NCBI GenBank assembly: GCA_963829585.1 | Contig: CAWHJD010000011.1 | Span: 1 to 64,000, forward strand | Source: Sva-07 sp963829585 | GTDB lineage: Bacteria; Actinomycetota; Acidimicrobiia; Acidimicrobiales; Ilumatobacteraceae | Direction of reading: 5' to 3' | DNA length: 64,000 nt | In this document: positions 42,850 through 51,723 of the stretch, one piece after another | Layout of the letters: each line of letters begins with the position of its first letter | Numbering within the stretch: the stretch's first letter is position 1 | Made by a program: the position numbers and the translations under genes | The notes under the pieces: generated by a model | Database searches by the model: none | What the model was told of the DNA's origin: nothing | The model's input: only the letters and a program-made list of their open reading frames with translations

Positions 42850-42922
42850 CTTCGCTCGAACCGTAGCGGCCCTCACATCGCGATCAGGATCCGAGCAGCC
42901 GCGGATCGGGCATGATGACGCA

Positions 42923-44059
42923 ATGACCACCACAGGACCCGTCGTTCGCACCGTTGGCGTGCCCCGAGAAGTGAAGACCGCAGAACACCGCGTTGCGATG
43001 ACTCCCGACGGTGTCCGCGAACTCGAGCGCCACGGCATCGCGGTGCTCGTGGAGACGGGCGCCGGCGAGGGCGCGTCGATCACCGACGCCGATTACGTCG
43101 CAGCGGGCGCCGAGATCGTCCCCACCGCCGCTGATGCGTGGGCACAGGAGATGGTCGTCAAGGTCAAGGAACCGCAACCGTCGGAGTACGGGTTCCTCCG
43201 TGACGACCTGACGCTCTTCACCTACCTCCACCTGGCGGCGTACCCCGCCGTGGCCGAGGCGCTCCTGGCCGCGAAGACGACGGCCGTCGCCTACGAGACG
43301 GTGCAGATGTCGGACGGCTCGCTTCCGCTGCTCGCGCCGATGAGCGAGGTCGCCGGCCGCCTCGCGCCGCAGATGGGGGCGCACTACCTCGAACGGCACA
43401 ACGGCGGGCGGGGCGTGTTGCTGGGTGGGGCACCCGGTGTACGTCCTGCCAAGGTGGTCGTGCTCGGCGCCGGCAACGTCGGCTGGAATGCAGCGTGGGT
43501 GGCCGCCGGCATGGAGGCCGAGGTCGTGCTCGTCGACAAGAACCTGGACCGGCTGCGCTTCGTCGACCAGATCCACCGGGGCCGGATCATGACAGCGGCG
43601 TCGAACCGGGGGGCGATCGAGCGTGCGGTCATCGATGCCGACCTCGTCATCGGCGCCGTCCTCGTTGCGGGTGGTCGCGCTCCGGTGGTGGTGAGCGAGG
43701 AGATGGTCGAGCAGATGAAGCCGCGATCGGTCATCGTCGACGTCGCTGTCGACCAGGGCGGCTGCATCGCGACGACGCGTGAGACGACGCACGACGATCC
43801 GACGTACGTGGTGCACGAGGTGGTCCACTACGCGGTCGGCAACATGCCCGGCGCCGTGCCCCACACGAGCACGTACGCGCTGACCAACGCCACCCTGCCG
43901 TTCCAGCTCGACGTGGCACTGCACGGCGCGATCGGCGCCGCACGCCGTGACCCGGCGTTGGCCCACGGCCTGAACACCGTCGGCGGCCGGTACGCGAACG
44001 CGATCGTCGCGGAGTCGCTCGGCGCCGTCGCGATCGACGCCCTCGGGCCCGACGCCTGA
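42923..44059 (+). CDS. ald: Alanine dehydrogenase
   Basis: Interconverts L-alanine and pyruvate plus ammonia with NAD. The 378-residue enzyme has VGVPREVKTAEHRVAMTPDG, catalytic Lys in MVVKVKEPQPSEYG, catalytic His in LFTYLHLAAYP, the NAD-binding VVVLGAGNVGWNAAWVAAGM, and the active-site region IVDVAVDQGGCIATTRETTH. Full length. It lies in a divergent pair with the hydroxyacid dehydrogenase gene. Confidence 0.95.
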   Translation: MTTTGPVVRTVGVPREVKTAEHRVAMTPDGVRELERHGIAVLVETGAGEGASITDADYVAAGAEIVPTAADAWAQEMVVKVKEPQPSEYGFLRDDLTLFTYLHLAAYPAVAEALLAAKTTAVAYETVQMSDGSLPLLAPMSEVAGRLAPQMGAHYLERHNGGRGVLLGGAPGVRPAKVVVLGAGNVGWNAAWVAAGMEAEVVLVDKNLDRLRFVDQIHRGRIMTAASNRGAIERAVIDADLVIGAVLVAGGRAPVVVSEEMVEQMKPRSVIVDVAVDQGGCIATTRETTHDDPTYVVHEVVHYAVGNMPGAVPHTSTYALTNATLPFQLDVALHGAIGAARRDPALAHGLNTVGGRYANAIVAESLGAVAIDALGPDA

Positions 44060-44073
44060 ACCGACACCCGATC

Positions 44074-44754
44074 GTGCTCCGTCCGCGCATTCCGGTGGCA
44101 GCGGCGGCCGCGCTGTTCGTCGTCGTCGGTTGCACCGGGAGCGATCGGGGGTCCGCACCCACCACGGCTCCGCTGTCCGTAGAGGACCCGGCGGTGGAGA
44201 CGAGGTCCACCGAGCCCGCGTTCGCAACGCTGCCATCGGTCGATCAGTTCACGTACCCCACCGCGGGCAGCGACGTGGTGGCGCAGATCGCCGTGCGCGT
44301 CCCGCTCGGGCCCGACGTGCCGCTGATGACCGTCTACGGCGACGGCACCGCCATCGCGGCCACGAACGAGGGCTGGCGCACCGGTCGGATCGCCGACCTC
44401 GACATTCAGGACCTGCTCGACGACGCCGAGTCGGTCGGGCTGCTCGACGACACGCTCGTGCTGCGCGGCCCGGACCCGACGCGCGTCGGACCCGACATCA
44501 CCATGCGGTTCGACGTCGACGGTCGCATGCTCGTCCATCAGCTCGACCTGTCCCGCATCGAACGACCGCCAGGCATCCGCGTGTTCGTCAACGATGCAAC
44601 CGTGGGGAACCGGTTCGATCTGACCGACATCTTCGAGCCGACGGCATGGATCGCCTGCTCCGACGATGGGTGCGAGATCGTCGCCGCTCCGCGTGATGCG
44701 GCGAGTCGACCGGTGCTCCCCGACGAGGATCCCGCCGATCTCCTCGGGCCGTGA
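44074..44754 (+). CDS. Hypothetical lipoprotein
   Basis: A 226-residue secreted protein with a short signal peptide (IPVAAAAALFVVVGC) and a lipobox cysteine near residue 20. The mature part is acidic and beta-rich (VVAQIAVRVPLGPDVPLMTV, VYGDGTAIAATNEG), with a C-terminal cysteine pair (WIACSDDGCEIV). It starts with GTG 15 bases after ald and may be cotranscribed with it. No family is recognised. Confidence 0.8.
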   Translation: MLRPRIPVAAAAALFVVVGCTGSDRGSAPTTAPLSVEDPAVETRSTEPAFATLPSVDQFTYPTAGSDVVAQIAVRVPLGPDVPLMTVYGDGTAIAATNEGWRTGRIADLDIQDLLDDAESVGLLDDTLVLRGPDPTRVGPDITMRFDVDGRMLVHQLDLSRIERPPGIRVFVNDATVGNRFDLTDIFEPTAWIACSDDGCEIVAAPRDAASRPVLPDEDPADLLGP

Positions 44755-44775
44755 CCATCGATCACCGCGGTGCAC

Positions 44776-44804
44776 TTGACCTCGGGCGGTCAGTGCGCCA
44801 CAAT
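44776..44804 (+). promoter_or_regulatory. Sigma-70-type promoter of the alkB-like gene
   Basis: TTGACC (44776-44781), a 17-bp spacer, and CACAAT (44799-44804), 7 nt before GTG 44812. This is the clearest two-part promoter in the window and implies a leaderless transcript. Confidence 0.6.
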
Positions 44805-44811
44805 CGAACAT

Positions 44812-45435
44812 GTGTTCTCAGCCAGTTCGACGACGGTCCAGAGGTCGTTGTTCGGCACGTTGACGCCGACGTTCGACTCCGACTTCAGGGAGGCGAGCCG
44901 CGCCGACCTGGACGCGACGACCTGGGTCGAACTCGTGCCCGGGTGGCTGCAGGGCGCCGACGCCGTGTTCGACGAACTGGTCACGACCCTGCCGTTCCGG
45001 CAGCGTACGGGCATCAGGATGTACGACCAGGTGGTCGACGAGCCGCGCCTGTCGGCGTGGTGGGGAGTCGAAAGGGGCACACCCGAGCCGTCGGATCTGC
45101 TCCACGACATGCGACTGGTGCTCGCCGAGCGCTACGCGGAACCCTTCGATTCGATCGGCTTCAATCTGTACCGCGACGGCGATGACTCCGTCGCCTGGCA
45201 CGGTGACCGCCATCGCCACCTGGTCACCAACCCGGTGGTCGCGATCGTCAGCGTCGGCGTTCCACGGCCGTTCCGACTCCGCCCACGTGGAGGTGGCCGA
45301 TCACGGAGCTGGGCGCTCGGCAACGGTGACCTGTTCGTGATGGGCGGCGCCTGTCAGCACGACTGGGAACACACGGTGCCGAAGGTGCGCACGAACATCG
45401 GACCGAGGCTCAGCATCACGTTCCGATCGGTCTGA
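44812..45435 (+). CDS. AlkB-like 2-oxoglutarate/Fe(II)-dependent dioxygenase
   Basis: A 207-residue oxidative demethylase for alkylated nucleic acid, of the AlkB type. Visible are FNLYRDGDDSVAWHGDRHRH with the HxD iron ligands, LGNGDLFVMGGACQHDWEHT with the third iron His, and the 2-oxoglutarate arginines in NIGPRLSITFR. GTG 44812 is preferred over GTG 44770 because a -10 box lies 7 nt before it. It is convergent with arfB. Confidence 0.9.
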   Translation: MFSASSTTVQRSLFGTLTPTFDSDFREASRADLDATTWVELVPGWLQGADAVFDELVTTLPFRQRTGIRMYDQVVDEPRLSAWWGVERGTPEPSDLLHDMRLVLAERYAEPFDSIGFNLYRDGDDSVAWHGDRHRHLVTNPVVAIVSVGVPRPFRLRPRGGGRSRSWALGNGDLFVMGGACQHDWEHTVPKVRTNIGPRLSITFRSV

Positions 45436-45443
45436 GCTGCCGG

Positions 45444-45866
45444 TCAGTCGTCTGCCGACGGCGGGCGCCGATACCGCTTCGTCTCCCCACGCTGCTTCTT
45501 CGCTTCGACGCGACGGCGCTGCGAACCTCGAGTGGGCTTGGTGGCCCGCCGCGGGCGCGGCACGTACAAGGCTCCCCGAAGCTTCGCAGCGAGGCGCTCC
45601 TCGGCCAGCGACCGGTTGCGCAATTGCGACCGCTCGTCGTCGGCGACGACGCGGACGACCGGACCGAGCTTGGCGACCAGCCGCTGGCGTTGGGTGTCGG
45701 TGAACGCACTCGAGGTCTGGATGTCGAAGGTCAGTTCGGCACGCGTCGCCGCCTTGTTGGCGTGCTGTCCGCCGGGGCCACCAGAGGGGCTGAAGGTGAC
45801 GGCGAGTTCGTGGCGCGGGACCCGAACGCTGTCGGTCACCACCAGTCGGTCGTCACTTGCTGCCAC
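45444..45866 (-). CDS. arfB: Peptidyl-tRNA hydrolase ArfB (ribosome rescue)
   Basis: A 140-residue rescue factor that frees stalled ribosomes. The GGQ motif is at residues 32-34 in SPSGGPGGQHANKAATRAEL, and the C-terminal tail is rich in Lys/Arg (TRGSQRRRVEAKKQRGETKR), as needed to enter the empty mRNA channel. GTG 45866 keeps the first strand (DRLVVTDSVRVPRHELAVTF) that belongs to the fold. It has no release-factor codon-recognition domain, which separates it from RF1/RF2. Confidence 0.93.
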   Translation of the reverse strand: MAASDDRLVVTDSVRVPRHELAVTFSPSGGPGGQHANKAATRAELTFDIQTSSAFTDTQRQRLVAKLGPVVRVVADDERSQLRNRSLAEERLAAKLRGALYVPRPRRATKPTRGSQRRRVEAKKQRGETKRYRRPPSADD

Positions 45867-45899
45867 TCCCCCAGCATGCCCGACAGCATCGCGCTGGCG

Positions 45900-45905
45900 T
45901 ACGGT
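45900..45905 (+). promoter_or_regulatory. -10 box, LLM oxidoreductase gene
   Basis: TACGGT, 6 nt before ATG 45912. Confidence 0.4.
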
Positions 45906-45911
45906 TCGACC

Positions 45912-46967
45912 ATGGGAGACATCAAGCTCGGCTACAACACCGGATACTGGTCGGCGGGCCCGCCGAAGGGGGCACTCGAAGCGGTCCAGGAGGCAGAACG
46001 ACTCGGGTTCAACTCGGTCTGGACGGCCGAGGCCTACGGCTCCGACGCCCTGACCCCGCTCGCGTGGTGGGGTGCATCGACCGAGAAGGTGAAGCTCGGC
46101 ACGGCGATCGCCCAGATGTCCGCGCGGACCCCGGCGGCGATGGCGATGGCGGCGATCACGATGGACCACCTCTCCAACGGCCGGTTCATCCTCGGCCTCG
46201 GCGCGTCCGGACCCCAGGTCGTCGAGGGCTGGTACGGCCAGCCGTACCCCAAGCCGCTCGCACGAACCCGCGAGTACGTCGAGATCGTCAGGTCGATCAT
46301 CGCCCGCGAGAAGCCGGTCGAGTTCCACGGCGAGTTCTACGACATGCCGTTCGACGGCGGCGCCGGACTCGGCAAGCCGTTGAAGTCGACGGTGCACCCG
46401 CTGCGCAACGACATCCCGATCTACCTCGCTGCCGAAGGCCCGAAGAACGTCGCCCTGTCGGCCGAGATCTGCGACGGGTGGTTGCCGTTGTTCTTCTCGC
46501 CGAAGGAGGACCAGTTCTACCGCGACTGCCTGAAGCAGGGGTTCGAGGCGTCAGGCGATCCGACCAAGCAGGACCGCTTCGAAGTGACCGCCACGGTGAT
46601 GCTCATCCCCGGTGACGACGCGGAGAAGTGCGCCGACATGGTGCGCCCCTTCCTCGCGCTCTACGCGGGCGGCATGGGTGCCAAGGATGCGAACTTCCAC
46701 TACGAGGTCTTCGCCCGGATGGGATACGGCGACGTTGCCGACAGGGTCCAGGAGCTCTACCTGGAGGGCAAGAAGGCCGAGGCCGCTGCGGCCATCCCGC
46801 TCGCCATGGTCGAAGATGTCGCACTCGTCGGCCCGCCCGACAAGATCCGCGACGAACTGGCCAAGTGGCGCGAGACCTGCATCACGGAGTTCCTGCTGTC
46901 GGGCCCCGCGATGGCCCTGCCGAGCTTCGCCGACCTGATCCTGGGCGAGTTGACCCTGGGGAGTTGA
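45912..46967 (+). CDS. LLM-class F420-dependent oxidoreductase
   Basis: A 351-residue luciferase-like oxidoreductase: IKLGYNTGYWSAGPPKGALE, SVWTAEAYGSDALTPLAWWG, FILGLGASGPQVVEGWYGQP and IYLAAEGPKNVALSAEICDG are characteristic of actinobacterial F420-dependent members (TIGR03559-like). The substrate is unknown. The C-terminus (LILGELTLGS) lies in a 15-bp tandem repeat (46936-46990). A 14-base unit there shifts the frame to a stop; a 15-base unit would carry it to a TGA overlapping the next gene's ATG. Confidence 0.88.
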   Translation: MGDIKLGYNTGYWSAGPPKGALEAVQEAERLGFNSVWTAEAYGSDALTPLAWWGASTEKVKLGTAIAQMSARTPAAMAMAAITMDHLSNGRFILGLGASGPQVVEGWYGQPYPKPLARTREYVEIVRSIIAREKPVEFHGEFYDMPFDGGAGLGKPLKSTVHPLRNDIPIYLAAEGPKNVALSAEICDGWLPLFFSPKEDQFYRDCLKQGFEASGDPTKQDRFEVTATVMLIPGDDAEKCADMVRPFLALYAGGMGAKDANFHYEVFARMGYGDVADRVQELYLEGKKAEAAAAIPLAMVEDVALVGPPDKIRDELAKWRETCITEFLLSGPAMALPSFADLILGELTLGS

Positions 46968-46990
46968 TCCTGGGCGAGTTGATCCTGGCC
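46936..46990 (+). repeat. 15-bp tandem repeat at a gene 3' end
   Basis: Units of TGATCCTGGGCGAGT, four in number; the second is one base short (TGACCCTGGGGAGT) and the last is partial. The units encode LILGE in one frame and decide where the oxidoreductase ends. Confidence 0.8.
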
Positions 46991-47013
46991 GGTTGCCGGT
47001 CCGGCCGCAGCCG

Positions 47014-47019
47014 TATCCT
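47014..47019 (+). promoter_or_regulatory. -10 box, class V aminotransferase gene
   Basis: TATCCT, 6 nt before ATG 47026. Confidence 0.4.
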
Positions 47020-47025
47020 CGCCCG

Positions 47026-48216
47026 ATGACCCTTCGACACGGACGTCCGCAGGTTGCCATCCCCGGTCCGTCCATCGTTCCGGATCGGGTCCTCGCAGCG
47101 ATGCATCGGCCGATGCCGAACATCTACGACGGTCCGTTGATCGACGTGTCGAACAGCCTCTTCGCGGACTTGCCGGCGGTCGCTCGGACCTCGGGTGAGG
47201 TGTTCATCGTGATCGGGAACGGACATGCGGCGTGGCAGATGGCGGTGTCGAACACGATGCGTCGCGGCGAGAAGGTCCTCGTGCTCGAATCCGGCACGTT
47301 CGCCGTCGGGTGGGGCCAACAGGCAGCCCTCAGCGGCGCCGACGTCGAGGTACTGCCCGGCACCGACGACGGTCCGGTCGACCCGGCCGCCCTGGAGGAG
47401 CGGCTGCGGGCCGACACCGCTCACAGCATCGAGAGCATCCTCGTCGTCCTCGCCGACACCGCCACGGGCGTGCGCAACGACATCCCGGCCATCCGTGCCG
47501 CCATCGATGCTGCCCGGCACCCGGCACTGCTGATGGTCGACGCGATCGCTTCGCTCGGTTGCGATCGGTACGAGATGGACGAGTGGGGTGTCGACGTCAC
47601 GGTGGGCGCCAGCCAGAAGGGTCTGATGACACCTCCCGGGCTCGGCATCGTCTGGGCGAACGAGAAGGCGCTGGCCGCGCACGAGCGTGCCGACATGCGT
47701 GTCGGCTACTTCGACTGGACGTCGCGTCGCAACGTCGAGGCGCACTACCAGCTCTACAACGGGACGCCGCCCATTCCGCTGCTCTACGGGTTGCGGGAGG
47801 CGCTCGACATGATCCTCGAAGAGACGCTCGAGAACGTGTGGTCACGCCACGAGATCCTCGCGAACTCGGTCTGGGCGGCAGTCGACGCCTGGCACACGGA
47901 CGGCGGGCTGCGCTGCAACGTCTCCGAGCCGGCGGCCCGATCGCATGCAGTCACGACCATCTCGACGGGCACGATCGATGCCGGAGCGCTCCGCGAGATC
48001 TGCGAGCACGAGATGGGATTGACACTCGGGCTGGGGATCGGTACCGGCGACACACCGCGATTCCGGATCGGGCACATGGGGCACCTCAATCCACCGATGC
48101 TGCTCGGCACGCTCGCCACGATCGAGTCCGCGCTCCACGCCCTCGACGCACCCATGGGCGGATCCGGCGTCGCCGCCGCAGCGCGCCTCGTCGGCGACTC
48201 CATCAGCCGCGCCTGA
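47026..48216 (+). CDS. Class V PLP-dependent aminotransferase (serine/alanine-glyoxylate type)
   Basis: A 396-residue aminotransferase. It has VAIPGPSIVPDRVLAAMHRP, VFIVIGNGHAAWQMAVSNTM, the PLP Asp region LLMVDAIASLGCDRYEMDEW, and the Schiff-base Lys in VTVGASQKGLMTPPGLGIVW, followed by FRIGHMGHLNPPML. This matches serine-glyoxylate or alanine-glyoxylate transaminases rather than cysteine desulfurases. The exact amino donor is not determinable. Confidence 0.9.
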   Translation: MTLRHGRPQVAIPGPSIVPDRVLAAMHRPMPNIYDGPLIDVSNSLFADLPAVARTSGEVFIVIGNGHAAWQMAVSNTMRRGEKVLVLESGTFAVGWGQQAALSGADVEVLPGTDDGPVDPAALEERLRADTAHSIESILVVLADTATGVRNDIPAIRAAIDAARHPALLMVDAIASLGCDRYEMDEWGVDVTVGASQKGLMTPPGLGIVWANEKALAAHERADMRVGYFDWTSRRNVEAHYQLYNGTPPIPLLYGLREALDMILEETLENVWSRHEILANSVWAAVDAWHTDGGLRCNVSEPAARSHAVTTISTGTIDAGALREICEHEMGLTLGLGIGTGDTPRFRIGHMGHLNPPMLLGTLATIESALHALDAPMGGSGVAAAARLVGDSISRA

Positions 48217-48232
48217 GCGCCGGCCGGCGGGT

Positions 48233-48559
48233 TCAACCGACGACGGTGCCGACCCGGCCGGAATCGACCCACTCGCGGAGCTTCTCCCAGGCGTAGATGC
48301 CGGTGGAGTGACCGTCGCTCCAGTCGAGGCTCAGCCCCCACGCACCCGACAACTCGGCGTCGGCGATGCTGATCGGTTCACCCTTGTCGATCCACGGCGC
48401 GACCGGTTGACCACGAGTGCGTCTGGCGTTGCACTCGGCGCACGGACACGCCTGGCGCAGCGGCGCCAGCTCGAAGCGAGCGCGGACACCGTCCTCGAAG
48501 AGCACCTCGACGTGGGACCGACGGTCCACCTCGACGGATTCGATGTCGTGCGTAGCCAC
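48233..48559 (-). CDS. DUF971 domain protein
   Basis: A 108-residue protein of the DUF971/gamma-butyrobetaine-hydroxylase-like N-terminal family: IESVEVDRRSHVEVLFEDGV, LRQACPCAECNARRTRGQPV with three cysteines, and GAWGLSLDWSDGHSTGIYAW. The family is linked to iron-sulfur or iron handling; that role is from knowledge of the family, not shown here. GTG 48559 has a -10 box 6 nt upstream and is divergent from the VOC gene. Confidence 0.88.
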   Translation of the reverse strand: MATHDIESVEVDRRSHVEVLFEDGVRARFELAPLRQACPCAECNARRTRGQPVAPWIDKGEPISIADAELSGAWGLSLDWSDGHSTGIYAWEKLREWVDSGRVGTVVG

Positions 48560-48565
48560 ACAGCG

Positions 48566-48571
48566 AGCGTA
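48566..48571 (-). promoter_or_regulatory. -10 box, DUF971 gene
   Basis: TACGCT on the minus strand, 6 nt before GTG 48559. Confidence 0.4.
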
Positions 48572-48586
48572 CGGCCGGCGCCCGGC

Positions 48587-48592
48587 TACCGT
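48587..48592 (+). promoter_or_regulatory. -10 box, VOC gene
   Basis: TACCGT, 6 nt before ATG 48599, in the 39-base divergent gap with the DUF971 promoter. Confidence 0.4.
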
Positions 48593-48598
48593 CCGGAC

Positions 48599-49012
48599 AT
48601 GAGCATCGAGCTTCGCAAGGATTCCATCGACCTCGGCATCGTGATCCAGGACAGCGAGCGCTCGCTGGCGTTCTACCGCGATCTGTTGGGCCTCGAACAC
48701 GTCAGCGACACACCCACGCCACCACCGCTGGCCGGCACGATGCATCGGCTCATGTGCGGCACGACGCTGATCAAGCTGGTGAAACTCGACGAGGTGCCGA
48801 GTGCGCGCCCGGCCCCCGGCGGGCTGGGTGGCGGCACCGGGTACCGATACTTCACGATCACGATCTCGAACCTCGCCGAGGTGACCAACGCATGCCGTGA
48901 CGCCGGCGCCCGCATCATCGTGGACAATGTCGAACTCCGACCGGGTCTGATGGTGTCGATCGTCGAGGACCCCGACGGCAACTGGGTCGAGTTCATCGAT
49001 CCCGGCAACTGA
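48599..49012 (+). CDS. VOC-family protein (glyoxalase/dioxygenase superfamily)
   Basis: A 137-residue vicinal-oxygen-chelate fold protein, one beta-alpha-beta-beta-beta module at each half: DLGIVIQDSERSLAFYRDLL, GLEHVSDTPTPPPLAGTMHR, and VSIVEDPDGNWVEFIDPG, which carries the family's DP(D/E)GN...E metal-ligand motif. The substrate is unknown. The helicase gene starts 40 bases downstream on the same strand. Confidence 0.88.
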   Translation: MSIELRKDSIDLGIVIQDSERSLAFYRDLLGLEHVSDTPTPPPLAGTMHRLMCGTTLIKLVKLDEVPSARPAPGGLGGGTGYRYFTITISNLAEVTNACRDAGARIIVDNVELRPGLMVSIVEDPDGNWVEFIDPGN

Positions 49013-49052
49013 GGTCCGCAACCCCGGCACCGCTGCGTACGCTCGCACGGAG

Positions 49053-51683
49053 ATGTCGTCGCCCCTCTCCACGGTGCCACCGCTGATCCGCCACCTTCCC
49101 GGACCGGGCGCCCGGTTGGCCGACGGCACGGTCGACGGCGACGCCGTGCTGGCCGGGTTCACCGACTACGTGGCCGAGATCGGGCTCGAGATGTATCCGG
49201 CCCAGGAGGAGGCGATCTTCGAGATCGTTCTCGGCAACCACGTCATCCTCAACACGCCGACCGGTTCGGGGAAGTCGCTCGTTGCCGCCGCTGCCCACTT
49301 CGCGTCGCTCGCCGCCGGCAGACGCAGCGTCTACACCGCGCCGATCAAGGCGCTGGTGAGTGAGAAGTTCTTCGCGCTGTGTCGCGAATTCGGATCCGAC
49401 CAGGTCGGGATGGTCACGGGCGACGCTGCCGTCAATCCCGAGGCACCGATCATCTGTTGCACGCAGGAGATCCTCGCCAACTGGGCACTGCGCGACGGTC
49501 GCGACGCGCCGGTCGACCTCGCGGTGATCGACGAGTTCCACTTCTACGGCGACCCGCAGCGCGGTTGGGCGTGGCAGGTGCCGCTGCTCGAGTTGCCGAA
49601 CACACAGTTCCTGCTGATGTCGGCGACACTCGGCAACGTCGAGTTCTTCCGCAACGACCTCACCGCGCGAACGGGTCGCGAGACCACGGTCGTGAAGTCG
49701 GTGCAACGTCCGGTGCCGCTCGACTTCGAGTACCGCACGACGACCCTGCACAACAGCGTCACGTCGCTCCTGGAGTCGGGGAAGGCGCCGATCTACCTGG
49801 TGCACTTCACCCAGAAGGACGCGACGGAGGCGGCCCAGAACTACCTGGCACTCGACCCCCTGACGAAGGACGAGAAGGCGAGGGTCAAAGAGGCGCTCGG
49901 CGGGTTCCGGTTCGACTCCCCCATCGGCAAGGATCTCCGTCGCTACATCACCGCCGGTGTCGGCGTGCACCACGCGGGCCTCCTGCCGAAGTATCGGCTG
50001 CTGGTCGAGAAGCTCGCGCAGGACGGCCTGCTGAAGATCATCTGCGGCACCGACACACTCGGCGTGGGTGTGAACGTCCCGATCCGTTCGGTGCTGTTCA
50101 CGCAGCTCTGCAAGTACGACGGATCGGGTGTGCGCATCCTGTCGAATCGCGAGTTCGCGCAGATCGGCGGTCGGGCCGGGCGCAAGGGGTTCGACGACCG
50201 TGGCGACGTGTGGGTGCAGGCGCCCGAGCACGTGGTGGAGAACCAGCGACTCGGCGACAAGGCGGCGGCGAGTGGCAAGAAGAAGATCGTCAAGAAGAAG
50301 CAGCCCGATCGTGGCTACGCGCACTGGACGCAGGAGACGTTCGACAAGCTCGTCGGCGGTGAGCCCGAGGAACTGAAGTCGCACTTCCACGTGAGCCATC
50401 AGATGGTCATGAACCTGCTCGATCGGCCGGTCGTCCACGAGGCCGACGGATCGGAGGTCGACGGATGCAGGGCGGTCAAGCAGCTGCTGACCGACAACCA
50501 CGAGCCGCGCCGGCGCCAGCGGGCCCACATCCGTCGGGCGATCTCGATCTACCGGTCGCTGGTCGAGGCGGAGATGCTGGAGTTCCCGGACGAGCCCGAC
50601 GAGTACGGCCGCCGGGTGCGGGTGAACTTCGACCTGCAGGACCAGTTCGCACTGCACCAGCCGTTGTCGCTGTGGGCGGTCGAGGCGTTGGGGGCGTTGC
50701 CCGCCGCCGAGGCGGAGGCCGCCGCGGCCAACCCGAACGCGACCGGCGACGCCATCGACCACGCGCTGAACGTGTTGACCATCATCGAGTCGGTCCAGGA
50801 GAACCCCGGCGTGGTCCTCGCTGCGCAGGTGAAGCGGGCCAAGGACGAGCTGATGGCCGAGATGAAGTCGTCGGGCATCGAGTACGAGGAACGGATGGAG
50901 CGCCTCGCTCAGGTCGACTACCCGAAGCCGAACCGTGAGTGGATCTACGCGAACTTCAACGAGTTCCGTACCCGCCACCCGTGGGTGGGGTCCGACACGG
51001 TGGCGCCGAAGGCGATCGTGCGCGAGATGTTCGAGCGGGCGATGACGTTCGGCGAGTACGTCAACGACTACGGCCTCAAGCGGTCGGAGGGCGTGCTGCT
51101 GCGGTACCTGTCCGACGTCTACAAGGGCCTCGTCCAGAACGTGCCCGAGGACCTGGCGACCGCCGAACTCGGCGACATCGTGGCGTGGCTCGGTGCCGTG
51201 GTGCGTCACGTCGACTCGAGCCTGATCGACGAGTGGGAACGGCTCCTGCACCCCGACCCCGATGACCCCGCGGCTGCGGTTCGCCCGACGCTGCCGACCG
51301 GTGAGCGCACCATCGTCGACGACGATCGGGCCTTCCGGGTGATGGTCCGGAACCGGGCCTTCGACTGGGTGCAACGCCTCGCGCGTCGTCGCGGGTACGA
51401 CGAGATCGTCGCCGACGCCGATCGCGAGCTGTGGCCGTCGGGCGAGACACTGATCGAGGCGATGGGGCCCTACTGGGCCGAGCACGACGAGATCCTCACC
51501 GATCCCGGCGCCCGATCGGGCGAGCTGTTCCGCTACGACCGCGCCAGCGGCCGGGTCACCCAGATCCTCCGCGATCCCGACGACACCAACGAGTGGCGCC
51601 TCGAAGCCGTCGTCGACCGGGAAGCGAGCAGCGAGGAGGGCCGCGCCGTCCTCCGCCTGCAACGCGTCGCTCACGACGCCTGA
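49053..51683 (+). CDS. DEAD/DEAH-box (Ski2-like) RNA helicase with DUF3516 tail
   Basis: An 876-residue superfamily 2 helicase. Motif I is GSGKS at 71-75 (LNTPTGSGKSLVAAA), motif II is DEFH at 160-163, motif III is LLMSATLGN, and motif VI is QIGGRAGRKG, the Ski2/Mtr4-type form. After an RecA-like core of about 400 residues, a 450-residue C-terminal part (RRRQRAHIRRAISIYRSLVE, EFRTRHPWVGSDTVAPKAIV, SEGVLLRYLSDVYKGLVQNV) corresponds to the DUF3516 region of actinobacterial helicases. A role in RNA turnover is likely by family. Confidence 0.92.
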   Translation: MSSPLSTVPPLIRHLPGPGARLADGTVDGDAVLAGFTDYVAEIGLEMYPAQEEAIFEIVLGNHVILNTPTGSGKSLVAAAAHFASLAAGRRSVYTAPIKALVSEKFFALCREFGSDQVGMVTGDAAVNPEAPIICCTQEILANWALRDGRDAPVDLAVIDEFHFYGDPQRGWAWQVPLLELPNTQFLLMSATLGNVEFFRNDLTARTGRETTVVKSVQRPVPLDFEYRTTTLHNSVTSLLESGKAPIYLVHFTQKDATEAAQNYLALDPLTKDEKARVKEALGGFRFDSPIGKDLRRYITAGVGVHHAGLLPKYRLLVEKLAQDGLLKIICGTDTLGVGVNVPIRSVLFTQLCKYDGSGVRILSNREFAQIGGRAGRKGFDDRGDVWVQAPEHVVENQRLGDKAAASGKKKIVKKKQPDRGYAHWTQETFDKLVGGEPEELKSHFHVSHQMVMNLLDRPVVHEADGSEVDGCRAVKQLLTDNHEPRRRQRAHIRRAISIYRSLVEAEMLEFPDEPDEYGRRVRVNFDLQDQFALHQPLSLWAVEALGALPAAEAEAAAANPNATGDAIDHALNVLTIIESVQENPGVVLAAQVKRAKDELMAEMKSSGIEYEERMERLAQVDYPKPNREWIYANFNEFRTRHPWVGSDTVAPKAIVREMFERAMTFGEYVNDYGLKRSEGVLLRYLSDVYKGLVQNVPEDLATAELGDIVAWLGAVVRHVDSSLIDEWERLLHPDPDDPAAAVRPTLPTGERTIVDDDRAFRVMVRNRAFDWVQRLARRRGYDEIVADADRELWPSGETLIEAMGPYWAEHDEILTDPGARSGELFRYDRASGRVTQILRDPDDTNEWRLEAVVDREASSEEGRAVLRLQRVAHDA

Positions 51684-51723
51684 CCCCTGTCACAGGTCAG
51701 ACCGGATTTGTCAGACTCGCGTG

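Noticed and set aside
48993..51674. 893-codon minus-strand frame
   Set aside because: Antisense to the helicase, whose motifs are unmistakable.
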